Positions 9,501-17,174 of a stretch of 64,000 bases of DNA are shown here, piece after piece. Origin of the DNA: Arcobacter sp. LA11 (GTDB taxonomy: Bacteria; Campylobacterota; Campylobacteria; Campylobacterales; Arcobacteraceae). Each line of letters opens with the position of its first letter. The stretch's first letter is position 1. The notes below the pieces were generated by a model. The model was not told the DNA's origin and did no database searches. It was given only the letters and a program-made list of their open reading frames with translations. The position numbers and the translations under genes are program-made. The stretch lies in NCBI RefSeq assembly GCF_001895145.1, contig NZ_BDIR01000015.1, forward strand, positions 29,313 through 93,312, given 5' to 3'.

Positions 9501-11029
9501 TGTGCAAATTTTTGTCTAAAAAAGTCAGTAAAATTTCTATTTACAGTTGAAAAACATGCTAAAGGAGTATCATCCCCCATAGAACCAACTGGTTCTTTAC
9601 CATCTTTTGCCATTGGTTCAATAATTTGATCAATTGCTTCATATGTAATATTAAAATATTTTTGTCTTTTTTCTAACTCTTCCATCTTATAATCATCTGT
9701 ATCAAGGAATGATTCATCAATGTACTCTTGCAGATAATCCATATCTGCATTTAACCATTTACCATAGTTTTGTGAAGATTTTAAATAATCATTAATGTCT
9801 TCTTCTTTTAAAACTTTTCCGTGTTTAAGGTCTAAACCAATCATTTCTCCAGATTGAAGTCTTCCTCTTTCAAGAATATTATCTTCATCTAAAGTTATTG
9901 TTCCATACTCAGAAGTGATATACATTTTATGATTTTTTGTAATTACATATTTAGAAGGTCTTAATCCATTTCTGTCAATTAAACAACCAATATGCCTACC
10001 ATCAGTTAATGATACTGCAGCAGGGCCATCCCAAGCTTCCATTGCAGTTGAAGCATATTCATAAAATGCTCTTAAATCAGCATCCATATGTGGTGCATTT
10101 TGCCAAGGTGCAGGAACTAAAGATCTTGCAGCTTTAAAGAAATCAACACCATTTGCAAGCAAAAACTCAAACATGTTGTCTAATGAAGCAGAATCCGAAG
10201 ACCCTGTTTGTAAGATTGGTAAAATTCTTTTTATTTCTTCTTCAGTAAAAACCTCTGATTTTATATCTTCTGATTTTATTTGAACATTAACTCTATTTGC
10301 TTCAACAGAGTTGATTTCACCATTATGTGCAATAGCTCTAAATGGTTGTGCAAGTCTCCATTGAGGAAGAGTATTAGTTGAAAATCTTTGATGAAATAAT
10401 GCAAACGAAATTCTAAAGTCATCATCTCTTAAATCAACATAAAAATGTTTAATATGCGTAGGCATTATAAGCCCTTTATACGCAATTACTTTTGATGAAA
10501 ATGTTGGAATATAAAAATCTTTTTTATCTATTAATTTGTGTTCACACTCTTTTCTAGTTAAGTATAACATAGCATCAAATCTTTTAGATGACATTAATGC
10601 ATTTGCACTAACGAAAACTTGAATAATATGTGGTAAAGTATCTAATGCTTGTTGTCCTAAAGCATCCTTATCTAAAGGCACTTCTCTAGTTAATAATACT
10701 TTTAAGTCATTCTCTTCACAGTGTTCTTTAAATGTTTCAATATCGTTTAAATCTTTTGTAAATATCATAGCTACTGCGTAAATTTCAGGTAAATCAACAT
10801 CTTGTTCACTAGCTATTTTTCTCATAAATCTATTTGGCATAGATAATAATAAACCTGAACCATCCCCAGTTTTACCATCTGCTGCCACTGCACCTCTGTG
10901 CATCATTCGCTCAAGCGAAGTTATAGCGTCTTCTAAATTTTCGTGACTTGGTCTATTTTTTAAATCTGCCATTAAACCAAAACCACAGTTATCTTTAAAA
11001 GAAGTAAGTAAATCTAAATTACATCCCAT
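6593..11029 (-). CDS. gltB: Glutamate synthase (NADPH) large subunit
   Basis: This 1478-residue protein has all expected parts. The Ntn amidotransferase domain has a likely nucleophile at Cys16 in DNCGFGLM, which implies a short propeptide. It is followed by the central domain, the FMN/3Fe-4S synthase domain (GGEGGEEIARF, AQGAKPGEGGQLPGHK, GADGGTGAAPLTS, and CHTNKCSVGVATQ for the cluster) and the C-terminal GXGXG beta-helix. It generates ammonia from glutamine and channels it to 2-oxoglutarate. The gene is divergent from the TRAP operon with 273 bp between the starts. Confidence 0.97.
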   Translation of the reverse strand: MGCNLDLLTSFKDNCGFGLMADLKNRPSHENLEDAITSLERMMHRGAVAADGKTGDGSGLLLSMPNRFMRKIASEQDVDLPEIYAVAMIFTKDLNDIETFKEHCEENDLKVLLTREVPLDKDALGQQALDTLPHIIQVFVSANALMSSKRFDAMLYLTRKECEHKLIDKKDFYIPTFSSKVIAYKGLIMPTHIKHFYVDLRDDDFRISFALFHQRFSTNTLPQWRLAQPFRAIAHNGEINSVEANRVNVQIKSEDIKSEVFTEEEIKRILPILQTGSSDSASLDNMFEFLLANGVDFFKAARSLVPAPWQNAPHMDADLRAFYEYASTAMEAWDGPAAVSLTDGRHIGCLIDRNGLRPSKYVITKNHKMYITSEYGTITLDEDNILERGRLQSGEMIGLDLKHGKVLKEEDINDYLKSSQNYGKWLNADMDYLQEYIDESFLDTDDYKMEELEKRQKYFNITYEAIDQIIEPMAKDGKEPVGSMGDDTPLACFSTVNRNFTDFFRQKFAQVTNPPIDPYREKIVMSLETGFGHVHNILDEKPEYAKRLKVASPILMKEKFDVLNSFGNPTSPRYDAYYKNRVFSTTFKSNLKDALEELASYVIKAVKEDSVSVVILDDRDINQNVKLIPMAMAVGFINERLLKEGLRRYVSIVAVTGEVYDPHMAAVMIGYGVTAMYPYMMYASTVALYERKNVSKYEMQRFLKNTQKAVNAGLLKIMSKMGICTIASYRNSRLFDVIGLNDEIIEDCFSQSHSDLAGLGYEDIEKRIEKQHFNAFFDDKHIFPLDLGGFYKYIEGGEYHDYGPNTTRAMHNKQAANKEDISDFKKLKEIVDNRDKKFIRDFFEFNSDKEAIDVSKVESKDEIFKRFATAAMSCGSISPEAHEAMAVAMNTIGGASNSGEGGEEIARFNTLKNSKIKQVASGRFGVTPGYLRSAEEIQIKVAQGAKPGEGGQLPGHKVTPYIATLRHTIAGVTLISPPPHHDIYSIEDLAQLIFDLKQINPEAKITVKLVSTIGVGTIAAGVAKAYADRIVISGADGGTGAAPLTSIKHTGNPWELGLSEAHNALKANHLREFVHVQTDGGLKTGMDVVKAAMLGAESYAFGTAALTLLGCKILRICHTNKCSVGVATQDEELREYFTGTVERLISYFTFIAEDVRSILASLGYTSIEEIVGRSDLLKVIDDEFAQKFDFQNVLRRIDGIDTCQKDSNDPFDNNKFEKELLKKVHKTIEKPSTPIRVKETITNLNRSFGTLISGEIAKYYGDVGLPDGSINIFLKGIAGQSFGALLSKGMNLYLEGAANDYVGKGMNGGKIIVNTIHQGPEFAGGGNTCLYGATGGKLYIRAAVGERFGVRNSGCTAVVEGTGDNACEYMTGGIVVILGNTGVNFGAGMTGGLSFVYDPEKSFVDKMNQELIEAVRIDTDDTERERLFLKRLLMDYLNETESERAEEILENFRAEIRNFWMVKPKNMTVLPLNPDEGD

Positions 11030-11302
11030 CTTTATCCTTTGTGTATTTGTATCTTTATATTCCTCATAAAGTGGAATAATGTATCTAAAAATTGTTTAAA
11101 ATGCGGTTAAACTAATTAATCCTATTAAGACTGCTTTAATAAAGGTATAATCTATATAAATTTTAAAAAAATATGACAATTCATTAAAATGCTATTTTCA
11201 TGCTATTTTTCTCCTACTTTTTTTCAAAATTTACATTTTTGTACATAACTCTTACACAACTTTTAATTATACTTTTTTCATAAACAAATTTAAGGAGTGA
11301 AT
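11030..11302. promoter_or_regulatory. Divergent gltB / dctP intergenic region with dctP promoter
   Basis: This 273-bp A/T-rich region separates two divergent operons. On the plus strand a good -10 hexamer TATACT lies at 11268-11273, about 30 bp before the dctP start. The ribosome site AAGGAG sits just before the ATG at 11303. The word GTACATAACT at 11241-11250 recurs upstream of the second dctP (12458-12467), which suggests a shared operator. No clear minus-strand promoter for gltB stood out. Confidence 0.45.
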
Positions 11303-12298
11303 ATGAAGAAATTAGTAATTGGAGCAGTTGCAGCAGCAGTACTTGCTACATCAGGGTTAGCAGCAGACTATACATTAAAGTTCTCACACGTAGTAAGTGA
11401 TAACACACCAAAGGGAAAAGCAGCAAGATTCTTTGAACAAAGATTAGAAGAACTGTCTGGTGGAAAAATTGATGTACAAGTTTACCCATCTTCTCAGTTA
11501 TATAAAGACAATGCGGTATTAAAAGCAATTAGATTAGATTCTGTTCAAATGGCAGCACCGTCATTTTCAAAATTTGGTAAAATCGTACCAAACTTAGCAT
11601 TATTTGATTTACCATTTTTATTTAAAGATATGGGACACTTACATAGAGTTCAAGATGGTGAAGTTGGTGAAAAATTAAAAGCAATGGTTACTAAAAAAGG
11701 AATTGTAGCTTTAGATTTTTGGGATAATCACTTTAAACAATTATCATCGTCTAAAAAACCTCTAATTAAACCAGAAGATGCAAAAGGTCAAAAATTTAGA
11801 ATCATGTCTTCAAAAGTACTTGAAGCACAATTCCATGCAGTTGGTGCAAATCCACAAATGATGCCTTTCTCTGAAGTTTATTCAGGTTTACAACAAGGTG
11901 TAATTGATGGTCAAGAGAATACAAACTCTAACATCTTTACTAAAAAATTCCACGAAGTTCAAAAATACTTAACTGTTACTAATCACGGTTATTTAGGTTA
12001 CTTAGTTGTAATGTCTAAAAAATTCTGGAATAAATTACCTGCTGATTTACAAGCAAATGTAAAACAAGCTATGAAAGAAGCAACAGCTAAAGAAAGAGAA
12101 TATGCAGAAGAATTAAATACTAAACAATTTAATGAAATCAAAGCATATGCTGAAAAAACAGGTAACTTAGAAATCATTACTTTAACTCCGGAGCAAAGAA
12201 ATGAATGGGCTACAGCAGTTAGTAAAATCTACCCTGAGTTTTACTCTGATAGAAAAATTGGTGAAGATTTAATTAAAGGTGCATTAAACACTAAATAA
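11303..12298 (+). CDS. dctP: TRAP transporter solute-binding protein (DctP type), soluble paralogue
   Basis: The protein is 331 residues from the ATG at 11303, which follows AAGGAG; a GTG six bases earlier is in frame but sits on the ribosome site. It has a Sec signal peptide with cleavage likely after GLAA. The DctP fold is shown by KFSHVVSDNTPKGKAA, FDLPFLFKDMGHLHR, GQKFRIMSSKVLEAQ and PFSEVYSGLQQGVIDGQEN; the Arg of KFRIMSS is the family's usual carboxylate-binding residue. It probably binds C4-dicarboxylates in the periplasm. A strong hairpin follows it, so it may be transcribed separately from the second dctP and the permease genes. Confidence 0.93.
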   Translation: MKKLVIGAVAAAVLATSGLAADYTLKFSHVVSDNTPKGKAARFFEQRLEELSGGKIDVQVYPSSQLYKDNAVLKAIRLDSVQMAAPSFSKFGKIVPNLALFDLPFLFKDMGHLHRVQDGEVGEKLKAMVTKKGIVALDFWDNHFKQLSSSKKPLIKPEDAKGQKFRIMSSKVLEAQFHAVGANPQMMPFSEVYSGLQQGVIDGQENTNSNIFTKKFHEVQKYLTVTNHGYLGYLVVMSKKFWNKLPADLQANVKQAMKEATAKEREYAEELNTKQFNEIKAYAEKTGNLEIITLTPEQRNEWATAVSKIYPEFYSDRKIGEDLIKGALNTK

Positions 12299-12306
12299 TT
12301 TTCACT

Positions 12307-12332
12307 TAAACCACCGAATTTTCGGTGGTTTA
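12307..12332 (+). terminator. Hairpin after first dctP
   Basis: TAAACCACCGAA at 12307-12318 pairs perfectly with TTCGGTGGTTTA at 12321-12332, giving a long stem around a tight AATTTT-containing loop. It begins 9 bp after the dctP stop. There is no long T tract after it, so it may be a partial terminator or an mRNA-stabilising 3' end. Either would raise binding-protein yield over the permease. Confidence 0.6.
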
Positions 12333-12446
12333 AAGCCATTCAAATCCTTTCTTAAAAACACATAAAAACTTCAAAAAAACAAAATTTTTCTTATAAAAAA
12401 ACTATAAAGTAACACTAAAAAAACAAATTCAGAAATTTCTTTTAAA

Positions 12447-12503
12447 GTACATAATACGTACATAACTTTAGATTATAATTTTCCTAAAGTAGAAAAAAGG
12501 AGA
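12447..12503 (+). promoter_or_regulatory. Promoter/operator region of second dctP
   Basis: A consensus -10 TATAAT lies at 12474-12479, about 29 bp before the start codon of the second dctP. Two copies of a GTACATAA word precede it (GTACATAATA at 12447-12456 and GTACATAACT at 12458-12467). The second matches a word upstream of the first dctP exactly. This fits a common regulator for both genes but is a guess from two sites. Confidence 0.45.
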
Positions 12504-12507
12504 ATAA

Positions 12508-13566
12508 ATGACAACTACAATGAAAAGTTTAATATCAAGTGTTGCAGTAGCTTCAATGTTGATATTTACTGGTTGTGGGGAAGACAAAAAAGAAGAGAAA
12601 ACTATAGCTAAAAAACAGGCTGACTCAACAGGTCAATATGTACTAAAATTTTCTCATGTTGTTAGTCCAAATACACCAAAAGGAAAAGCAGCAGATTTCT
12701 TTGAACAAAGACTAGAAGAATTGAGTAAAGGTAGAATTGATGTACAAGTTTACCCATCATCTCAATTATATAAAGACAATGCTGTACTAAAAGCACTTAA
12801 ACTTGATTCTGTTCAAATGGCAGCACCAAGTTTTTCTAAATTTGGTAAAATTGTACCTCAACTAGCTCTATTTGATTTACCATTTCTTTTTAAAGATATG
12901 GGTCATTTACATAGAGTTCAAGATGGTGAAGTTGGACAAAAACTAAAAGATATGGTTACATCAAAGGGATATGTAGCTTTAAACTTTTGGGATAATCACT
13001 TTAAACAACTATCATCTTCTAAAAAACCTCTAATTAAACCAGAAGATGCTGTTGGTCAAAAATTTAGAATCATGTCTTCAAAAGTACTTGAAGCACAATT
13101 CCATGCAGTTGGTGCAAATCCACAAATGATGCCTTTCTCTGAAGTTTATTCAGGATTACAACAAGGTGTAATTGATGGACAAGAGAATACAAACTCTAAC
13201 ATCTTTACTAAAAAGTTCCATGAAGTTCAAAAATATTTAACTGTGACAAACCATGGTTATCTAGGTTACTTAGTTGTAATGTCTCAAAAGTTTTGGGACA
13301 AATTACCAGCTGATTTACAAGCAAACGTAAAACAAGCGATGCAAGATGCAACTGATAAAGAAAGAGAATATGCAGAAGAATTAAATAATAAACAATTTAA
13401 TGAAATCAAAGCATATGCTAAAAAAACTGGTAATCTAGAAATTATCAATTTATCAGCTGAACAAAAAGATGCTTGGAGACAAGCTGTAAGTAAAATCTAC
13501 CCTGATTTCTACGACAATGGTAAAATTGGAGAAGAATTAATCAAGGGTGCATTAGCAACGGAGTAA
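12508..13566 (+). CDS. TRAP transporter solute-binding protein (DctP type), lipoprotein paralogue
   Basis: The 352-residue protein is a close paralogue of the preceding DctP over almost the whole mature region, but its N-terminus differs. It carries a lipobox (MLIFTGC, Cys at residue 23) followed by a charged linker, so it should be a lipid-anchored binding protein rather than a free periplasmic one. An in-frame ATG lies four codons downstream of the start. The ribosome site AAAAGGAG precedes it. It is 2 bp from dctQ and clearly belongs to the permease operon. A 101-bp stretch (13054-13154) is identical to the first dctP. Confidence 0.92.
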   Translation: MTTTMKSLISSVAVASMLIFTGCGEDKKEEKTIAKKQADSTGQYVLKFSHVVSPNTPKGKAADFFEQRLEELSKGRIDVQVYPSSQLYKDNAVLKALKLDSVQMAAPSFSKFGKIVPQLALFDLPFLFKDMGHLHRVQDGEVGQKLKDMVTSKGYVALNFWDNHFKQLSSSKKPLIKPEDAVGQKFRIMSSKVLEAQFHAVGANPQMMPFSEVYSGLQQGVIDGQENTNSNIFTKKFHEVQKYLTVTNHGYLGYLVVMSQKFWDKLPADLQANVKQAMQDATDKEREYAEELNNKQFNEIKAYAKKTGNLEIINLSAEQKDAWRQAVSKIYPDFYDNGKIGEELIKGALATE

Positions 13567-13568
13567 GT

Positions 13569-14189
13569 ATGTTTAAAATTATAAGTAAAATAATCGGTTT
13601 TATAAACCAATCAATTGCGGCAGTGGGTATTAGTGCTGGTGTTGCAGTTGCGTTTACAAATGTTGTAGCAAGATATGTTTTTGATGCTTCATTAGTATGG
13701 GCTACAGAGTTGACAATCTTTTTATTCATGTGGAGTATCTTTTTTGGTGCTGCTTATTGTTTCAAAAAAGATGCACATATCGCTGTAACAGTCGTATTAG
13801 ATATTGTTCCTTCAAGAGTTGCAAAAGTTATGTTACTAATTTCACATTTAGTAACTATAGTATTCTTAGCAGCTGTTGCTTACTTTGGATATGAATATTT
13901 ATTACTAGTTATTGAATTAGATGAAAGATCAATTGACCTTTGGGATATGCCAATGTGGATTGTTTATTTAGTTATTCCTGTTGCATTTTCATTCGCAGCT
14001 TATAGAGTTGCCGAAAGAATTCATGTAATTTTAACTACATCTCATGAGAAAATTTTAAAAGAGAGTGAAGCAGAACAAGTTCTTGCTGGTATGGGTATTG
14101 GAGCTAGTAGAAATGCTGATAATAAAAATGTTCAGGAGTTAAATAAAATGGTTAAAGAAGTTGAAAAGAAAACAGGAGGATTACTATGA
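13569..14189 (+). CDS. dctQ: TRAP transporter small permease (DctQ)
   Basis: This 206-residue protein has four hydrophobic segments. The family region ARYVFDASLVWATELTIFLF at about residues 36-55 is present, as is a CFKKDAHIAV turn. DctQ forms the small membrane subunit that joins DctM in Na+-driven uptake of substrate delivered by DctP. It begins 2 bp after the binding protein and overlaps dctM by 4 bp (ATGA). The hydrophilic tail of about 45 residues is longer than in many DctQ proteins; its role is unknown. Confidence 0.9.
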   Translation: MFKIISKIIGFINQSIAAVGISAGVAVAFTNVVARYVFDASLVWATELTIFLFMWSIFFGAAYCFKKDAHIAVTVVLDIVPSRVAKVMLLISHLVTIVFLAAVAYFGYEYLLLVIELDERSIDLWDMPMWIVYLVIPVAFSFAAYRVAERIHVILTTSHEKILKESEAEQVLAGMGIGASRNADNKNVQELNKMVKEVEKKTGGLL

Positions 14190-15469
14190 GTGTAGCACTA
14201 CTATTTGGAATATTTTTCTTCCTTGTAATTCTTGGAACTCCTATTTCTATATGTTTAGGAGCATCTACTTTTATAACATTAATGGTATTTACAGATATTT
14301 CTCCTATTGAAATTTCGTCAATGATGTTTGAAAAAATTGAACATTATTCATTAATGGCAATTCCTATGTTTATTTTTGCAGGTAACCTTTTATCAAAAGG
14401 AAGTGCGGCACAAAGAATTATTGAATTTGCTAAGTCAATTGTGGGTCACTTACCAGGTGGTCTTCCAATTTCTGCAATTTTTGCATCTATTATCTTTGCA
14501 GCTGTTTCTGGTTCATCTCCAGCAACTGTTGTTGCAATTGGTTCTATTATGTTTGGTGCAATCATTCAAGCGGGTTATCCTAAAAAATATGCTGTTGGTA
14601 CTATTGCAACAGCAGGGTCATTAGGAATTTTAATTCCACCATCAATTGTACTTATCGTATATGGTGTAACAGCAGAAGTTTCTATTGGTAAACTATTTAT
14701 GGCAGGTGTTATTCCAGGTATTGGACTTGGAATTATGATGATGGCAGTAACATATATTGGTGCAAGAAGACTTGGGTTTGAAAGAACTGAGCCTCAACCA
14801 TTTAAAGTAAGATTAGAGAAGATGAAAGATGCTTCATGGGGTCTTATGACAATTGTTATTGTAATTGGTGGTATTTACGGTGGAATCTTTACTCCAACTG
14901 AAGCTGCAGCTGTAGCTTGTGTTTGGGCATTTGTTGTTTCTGTATTTATTTATAAAGATATTAAATTAACAAATATTTATAAAACAGCATTAGAGTCTGC
15001 AAAGACAACATCAATGATTATGTTTATTATTGCAAATGCAATGTTATTTGCACATTTCCTTACAATTGAAAATATTCCTCAAGGAATTACAAATGCACTA
15101 ATTGAAGCAAATGTTGATAAATATATGTTCTTATTAATGGTTAACTTACTTCTAATTCTTGCAGGTTCATTTATGGAACCATCTGCAATTATTATGATTA
15201 TGGTACCGTTATTACTTCCTGTTGCAGTTGCACTTGGAATTGATCCAATTCACTTTGGTATTGTAATTACGATCAATATGGAACTTGGAATGGTGTCCCC
15301 ACCAGTTGGACTAAACCTGTTTGTAACATCTGGACTAACAGGTATGAGTATAAAAGATGTAATCGTAGCAGCTTTCCCATGGACAATGACAATCCTAGTT
15401 GGTCTTCTGTTAGTTACATATATTCCAGATATCGCATTATTCTTACCAAACTTAATGTATGGTTCATAA
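14186..15469 (+). CDS. dctM: TRAP transporter large permease (DctM)
   Basis: The 427-residue protein is highly hydrophobic, with about 12 membrane segments and full family length. Recognisable parts include LLSKGSAAQRIIEFA, AAVSGSSPATVVAIG, GSLGILIPPSIVLIVYG, GGIFTPTEAAAVA and the C-terminal GMVSPPVGLNLFVTSG. It is the transport channel of the TRAP system. It overlaps dctQ by 4 bp and ends the operon. Confidence 0.95.
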   Translation: MSVALLFGIFFFLVILGTPISICLGASTFITLMVFTDISPIEISSMMFEKIEHYSLMAIPMFIFAGNLLSKGSAAQRIIEFAKSIVGHLPGGLPISAIFASIIFAAVSGSSPATVVAIGSIMFGAIIQAGYPKKYAVGTIATAGSLGILIPPSIVLIVYGVTAEVSIGKLFMAGVIPGIGLGIMMMAVTYIGARRLGFERTEPQPFKVRLEKMKDASWGLMTIVIVIGGIYGGIFTPTEAAAVACVWAFVVSVFIYKDIKLTNIYKTALESAKTTSMIMFIIANAMLFAHFLTIENIPQGITNALIEANVDKYMFLLMVNLLLILAGSFMEPSAIIMIMVPLLLPVAVALGIDPIHFGIVITINMELGMVSPPVGLNLFVTSGLTGMSIKDVIVAAFPWTMTILVGLLLVTYIPDIALFLPNLMYGS

Positions 15470-15495
15470 GGACTAAAAAAGAGCTTTTAAAGCAT

Positions 15496-15523
15496 GATAA
15501 AATGAGGGAAACCTCATTTTATC
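15496..15523 (+). terminator. Hairpin after dctM
   Basis: GATAAAATGAGG at 15496-15507 and CCTCATTTTATC at 15512-15523 pair perfectly around a GAAA tetraloop, 26 bp after the dctM stop. The downstream sequence is A-rich rather than T-rich, so classic intrinsic termination is not certain. Position and stability still favour an operon 3' end. Confidence 0.55.
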
Positions 15524-15550
15524 AAAATCAAACTTCACAAAAAAACACAA

Positions 15551-15589
15551 AAAGCAAGAGTCCTTCGGTTGATTCTTACTTTCCTCTTG
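15551..15589 (-). terminator. Probable terminator of the type II secretion operon
   Basis: Read on the minus strand, AAGAATC (15577-15571) pairs with GACTCTT (15562-15556) with one mismatch, and is followed at once by GCTTTTTGTGTTTTTTT. An outer CAAGAG/CTCTTG pairing (15589-15584 with 15560-15555) can extend it. It lies about 40 bp beyond the last gene of the operon and faces the dctM terminator, as expected between convergent operons. Confidence 0.5.
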
Positions 15590-15630
15590 TTTTCAAGACA
15601 AAAAACAAATAAAGAAATTGAACTATTCAT

Positions 15631-16215
15631 CTATTTTTTTAATAAATATTTCTTTACATAATATTTATTATTAGCTATTTTACACCATCCAAATTTATCA
15701 CAATACTCAATATCTACTAAATCATCTCTTTTTTGTTTTTTTACTATATTTGCTTCAGAAAAAGGGTTATCATATATATTTGCAATATTTGAAACTACTC
15801 TCATTTTATTTGTTTTTTCTTTTTCTTTTTCTTTTTTAGTAGTTAAAACTTTTACTTTAGTTTCTTTTTTTTCTTTTAATTTATTTACTTCGTCTTTTAA
15901 AAAAGCTATTTCATTTTTTAAATTATTTAATTCATTTTGATTTATATTAAAAGTTTGATTTTCATTTGAATCATTTAGTAAAACTCTTTTATCTTTATAA
16001 AGTTCACTCATAATCAACTCTATTTTTTCATTTATTTTTTCTATTTCATCACTATTTAAAGAACTCTTATCTTTTGTAATAGATACATCTTTTAACAAAC
16101 TTTCAAACCCTACTTTGAACAAAAAAAGTTCTAGTTCTGTAGTTTTAACAACATTATCATTTGAAAATAAAATATTAAAACTCATCACTAATATAAATAA
16201 ATATCTAAACATCAA
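15631..16215 (-). CDS. Exported protein with coiled coil and SH3-like C-terminus, T2SS operon
   Basis: The protein has 194 residues and I do not recognise it by name. It has an N-terminal signal-like segment (YLFILVMSFNILFS), a Glu/Lys-rich helical middle with heptad character (about residues 50-125), and a C-terminal 55 residues that look like a bacterial SH3 domain (MRVVSNIANIYDNPFSEANI, then DIEYCDKFGWCKI). It overlaps the upstream pseudopilin gene by 4 bp and ends the secretion operon. A periplasmic accessory role, such as peptidoglycan docking of the secretin, is possible but unproven. Confidence 0.6.
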   Translation of the reverse strand: MMFRYLFILVMSFNILFSNDNVVKTTELELFLFKVGFESLLKDVSITKDKSSLNSDEIEKINEKIELIMSELYKDKRVLLNDSNENQTFNINQNELNNLKNEIAFLKDEVNKLKEKKETKVKVLTTKKEKEKEKTNKMRVVSNIANIYDNPFSEANIVKKQKRDDLVDIEYCDKFGWCKIANNKYYVKKYLLKK

Positions 16216-16748
16216 TTCTCCATACTAAAAGTAGAAAAAACTATTTTCTCTTTATCTTTTTGTTTTACTATAAATAAAACTTTATCATCTTTTTGTAATA
16301 CAATGAATTTCTCAATATCTTTTAATAAAATATCTATAAAACTACTATTATAAAACTCTATTGATGATTTTTCTTTTTGAAACTTATCTTTACTCTCTAT
16401 TCTTACTAAGTGATTATTAGAAGATATCATATATGTTATATTTGAATAAAAAGCATTATGAAAACTATTATTACTTTTAAACATCACCATTGAATTTTTA
16501 TCTCTATCTTGTAGAAAATCTATTTTTCCTTTTGATTCTGCAATATCTTCAGTAAATATATTATAAAGATGGTTAATCTCATCTTTTTTATTTATATGAC
16601 TTTCAAACTTACTATTTGATAATTCTGTATCATCTAAAGTTTTATACATAAAAACTAATATAATCATAAATATAGTGATAGAAATTACAACTTCTAATAG
16701 TGTGAATGCTTTTTTACCTGTAAATAGGATTCTGTTACTATTCATCAA
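16212..16748 (-). CDS. Type II secretion minor pseudopilin (GspJ-like)
   Basis: This 178-residue protein has a prepilin leader ending GKKA before FTLLEVVISITIFMII, with the essential Glu at +5 of the predicted mature protein. The hydrophobic helix is about 20 residues long and the rest is hydrophilic and beta-rich. Length and position after the other small pseudopilin suggest GspJ. The residue before the cleavage point is Ala, not the usual Gly. It overlaps its neighbours by 4 bp on both sides. Confidence 0.72.
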   Translation of the reverse strand: MMNSNRILFTGKKAFTLLEVVISITIFMIILVFMYKTLDDTELSNSKFESHINKKDEINHLYNIFTEDIAESKGKIDFLQDRDKNSMVMFKSNNSFHNAFYSNITYMISSNNHLVRIESKDKFQKEKSSIEFYNSSFIDILLKDIEKFIVLQKDDKVLFIVKQKDKEKIVFSTFSMEN

Positions 16749-17170
16749 AGTTCTAGTTTAAACCTATAAATATCTTTTTTGATACCATTTTCAAAACTAT
16801 ATGAAGTTTTATATTCACTTATTTTTAGAGAAAAGTCGTCACCTTTATATTCTTGGGTTTCTAAAATTTCATCTTTTACTTTTATTTTTATTTCTTTAAA
16901 TTCTCTTCTTAAATCATCATCTTGAATAGAAAAAAGTCTATCCATATAAATATTTTCATTTCTTTTTTTATACTCTTGTGTATCCATTGCCATCATTAAA
17001 TACTCTTTATTCTTTTTTTCAGTAGTAGCTCTATCTAATATGAAGATATTATTGCTTTTTATTTGAAAAAGTGAAAGCATTACGATAGAAAGTAAAGATG
17101 TAGCAATAATAACTTCCATTAAAGAAAATGATTTTTTACCTCTAAACATGATTTCATTTTTCTTCATCAT
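16745..17170 (-). CDS. Type II secretion minor pseudopilin (GspI/GspJ-like)
   Basis: The 141-residue protein starts with a short basic leader and then FSLMEVIIATSLLSIVMLSL, a class III pseudopilin helix with Glu at +5. Its size fits GspI better than GspJ. The residue before the cut is Ser. The start is uncertain: ATG codons at residues 1, 2 and 8 all give usable leaders. It lies 4 bp after gspE and overlaps the next pseudopilin. GspI/J make the tip complex of the pseudopilus. Confidence 0.7.
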   Translation of the reverse strand: MMKKNEIMFRGKKSFSLMEVIIATSLLSIVMLSLFQIKSNNIFILDRATTEKKNKEYLMMAMDTQEYKKRNENIYMDRLFSIQDDDLRREFKEIKIKVKDEILETQEYKGDDFSLKISEYKTSYSFENGIKKDIYRFKLEL

Positions 17171-17174
17171 GATT

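Noticed and set aside
15379..15612. Plus-strand frame running from the dctM 3' end through the two hairpins
   Set aside because: Overlaps dctM by 90 bp in another frame, has no family features and covers the terminators.
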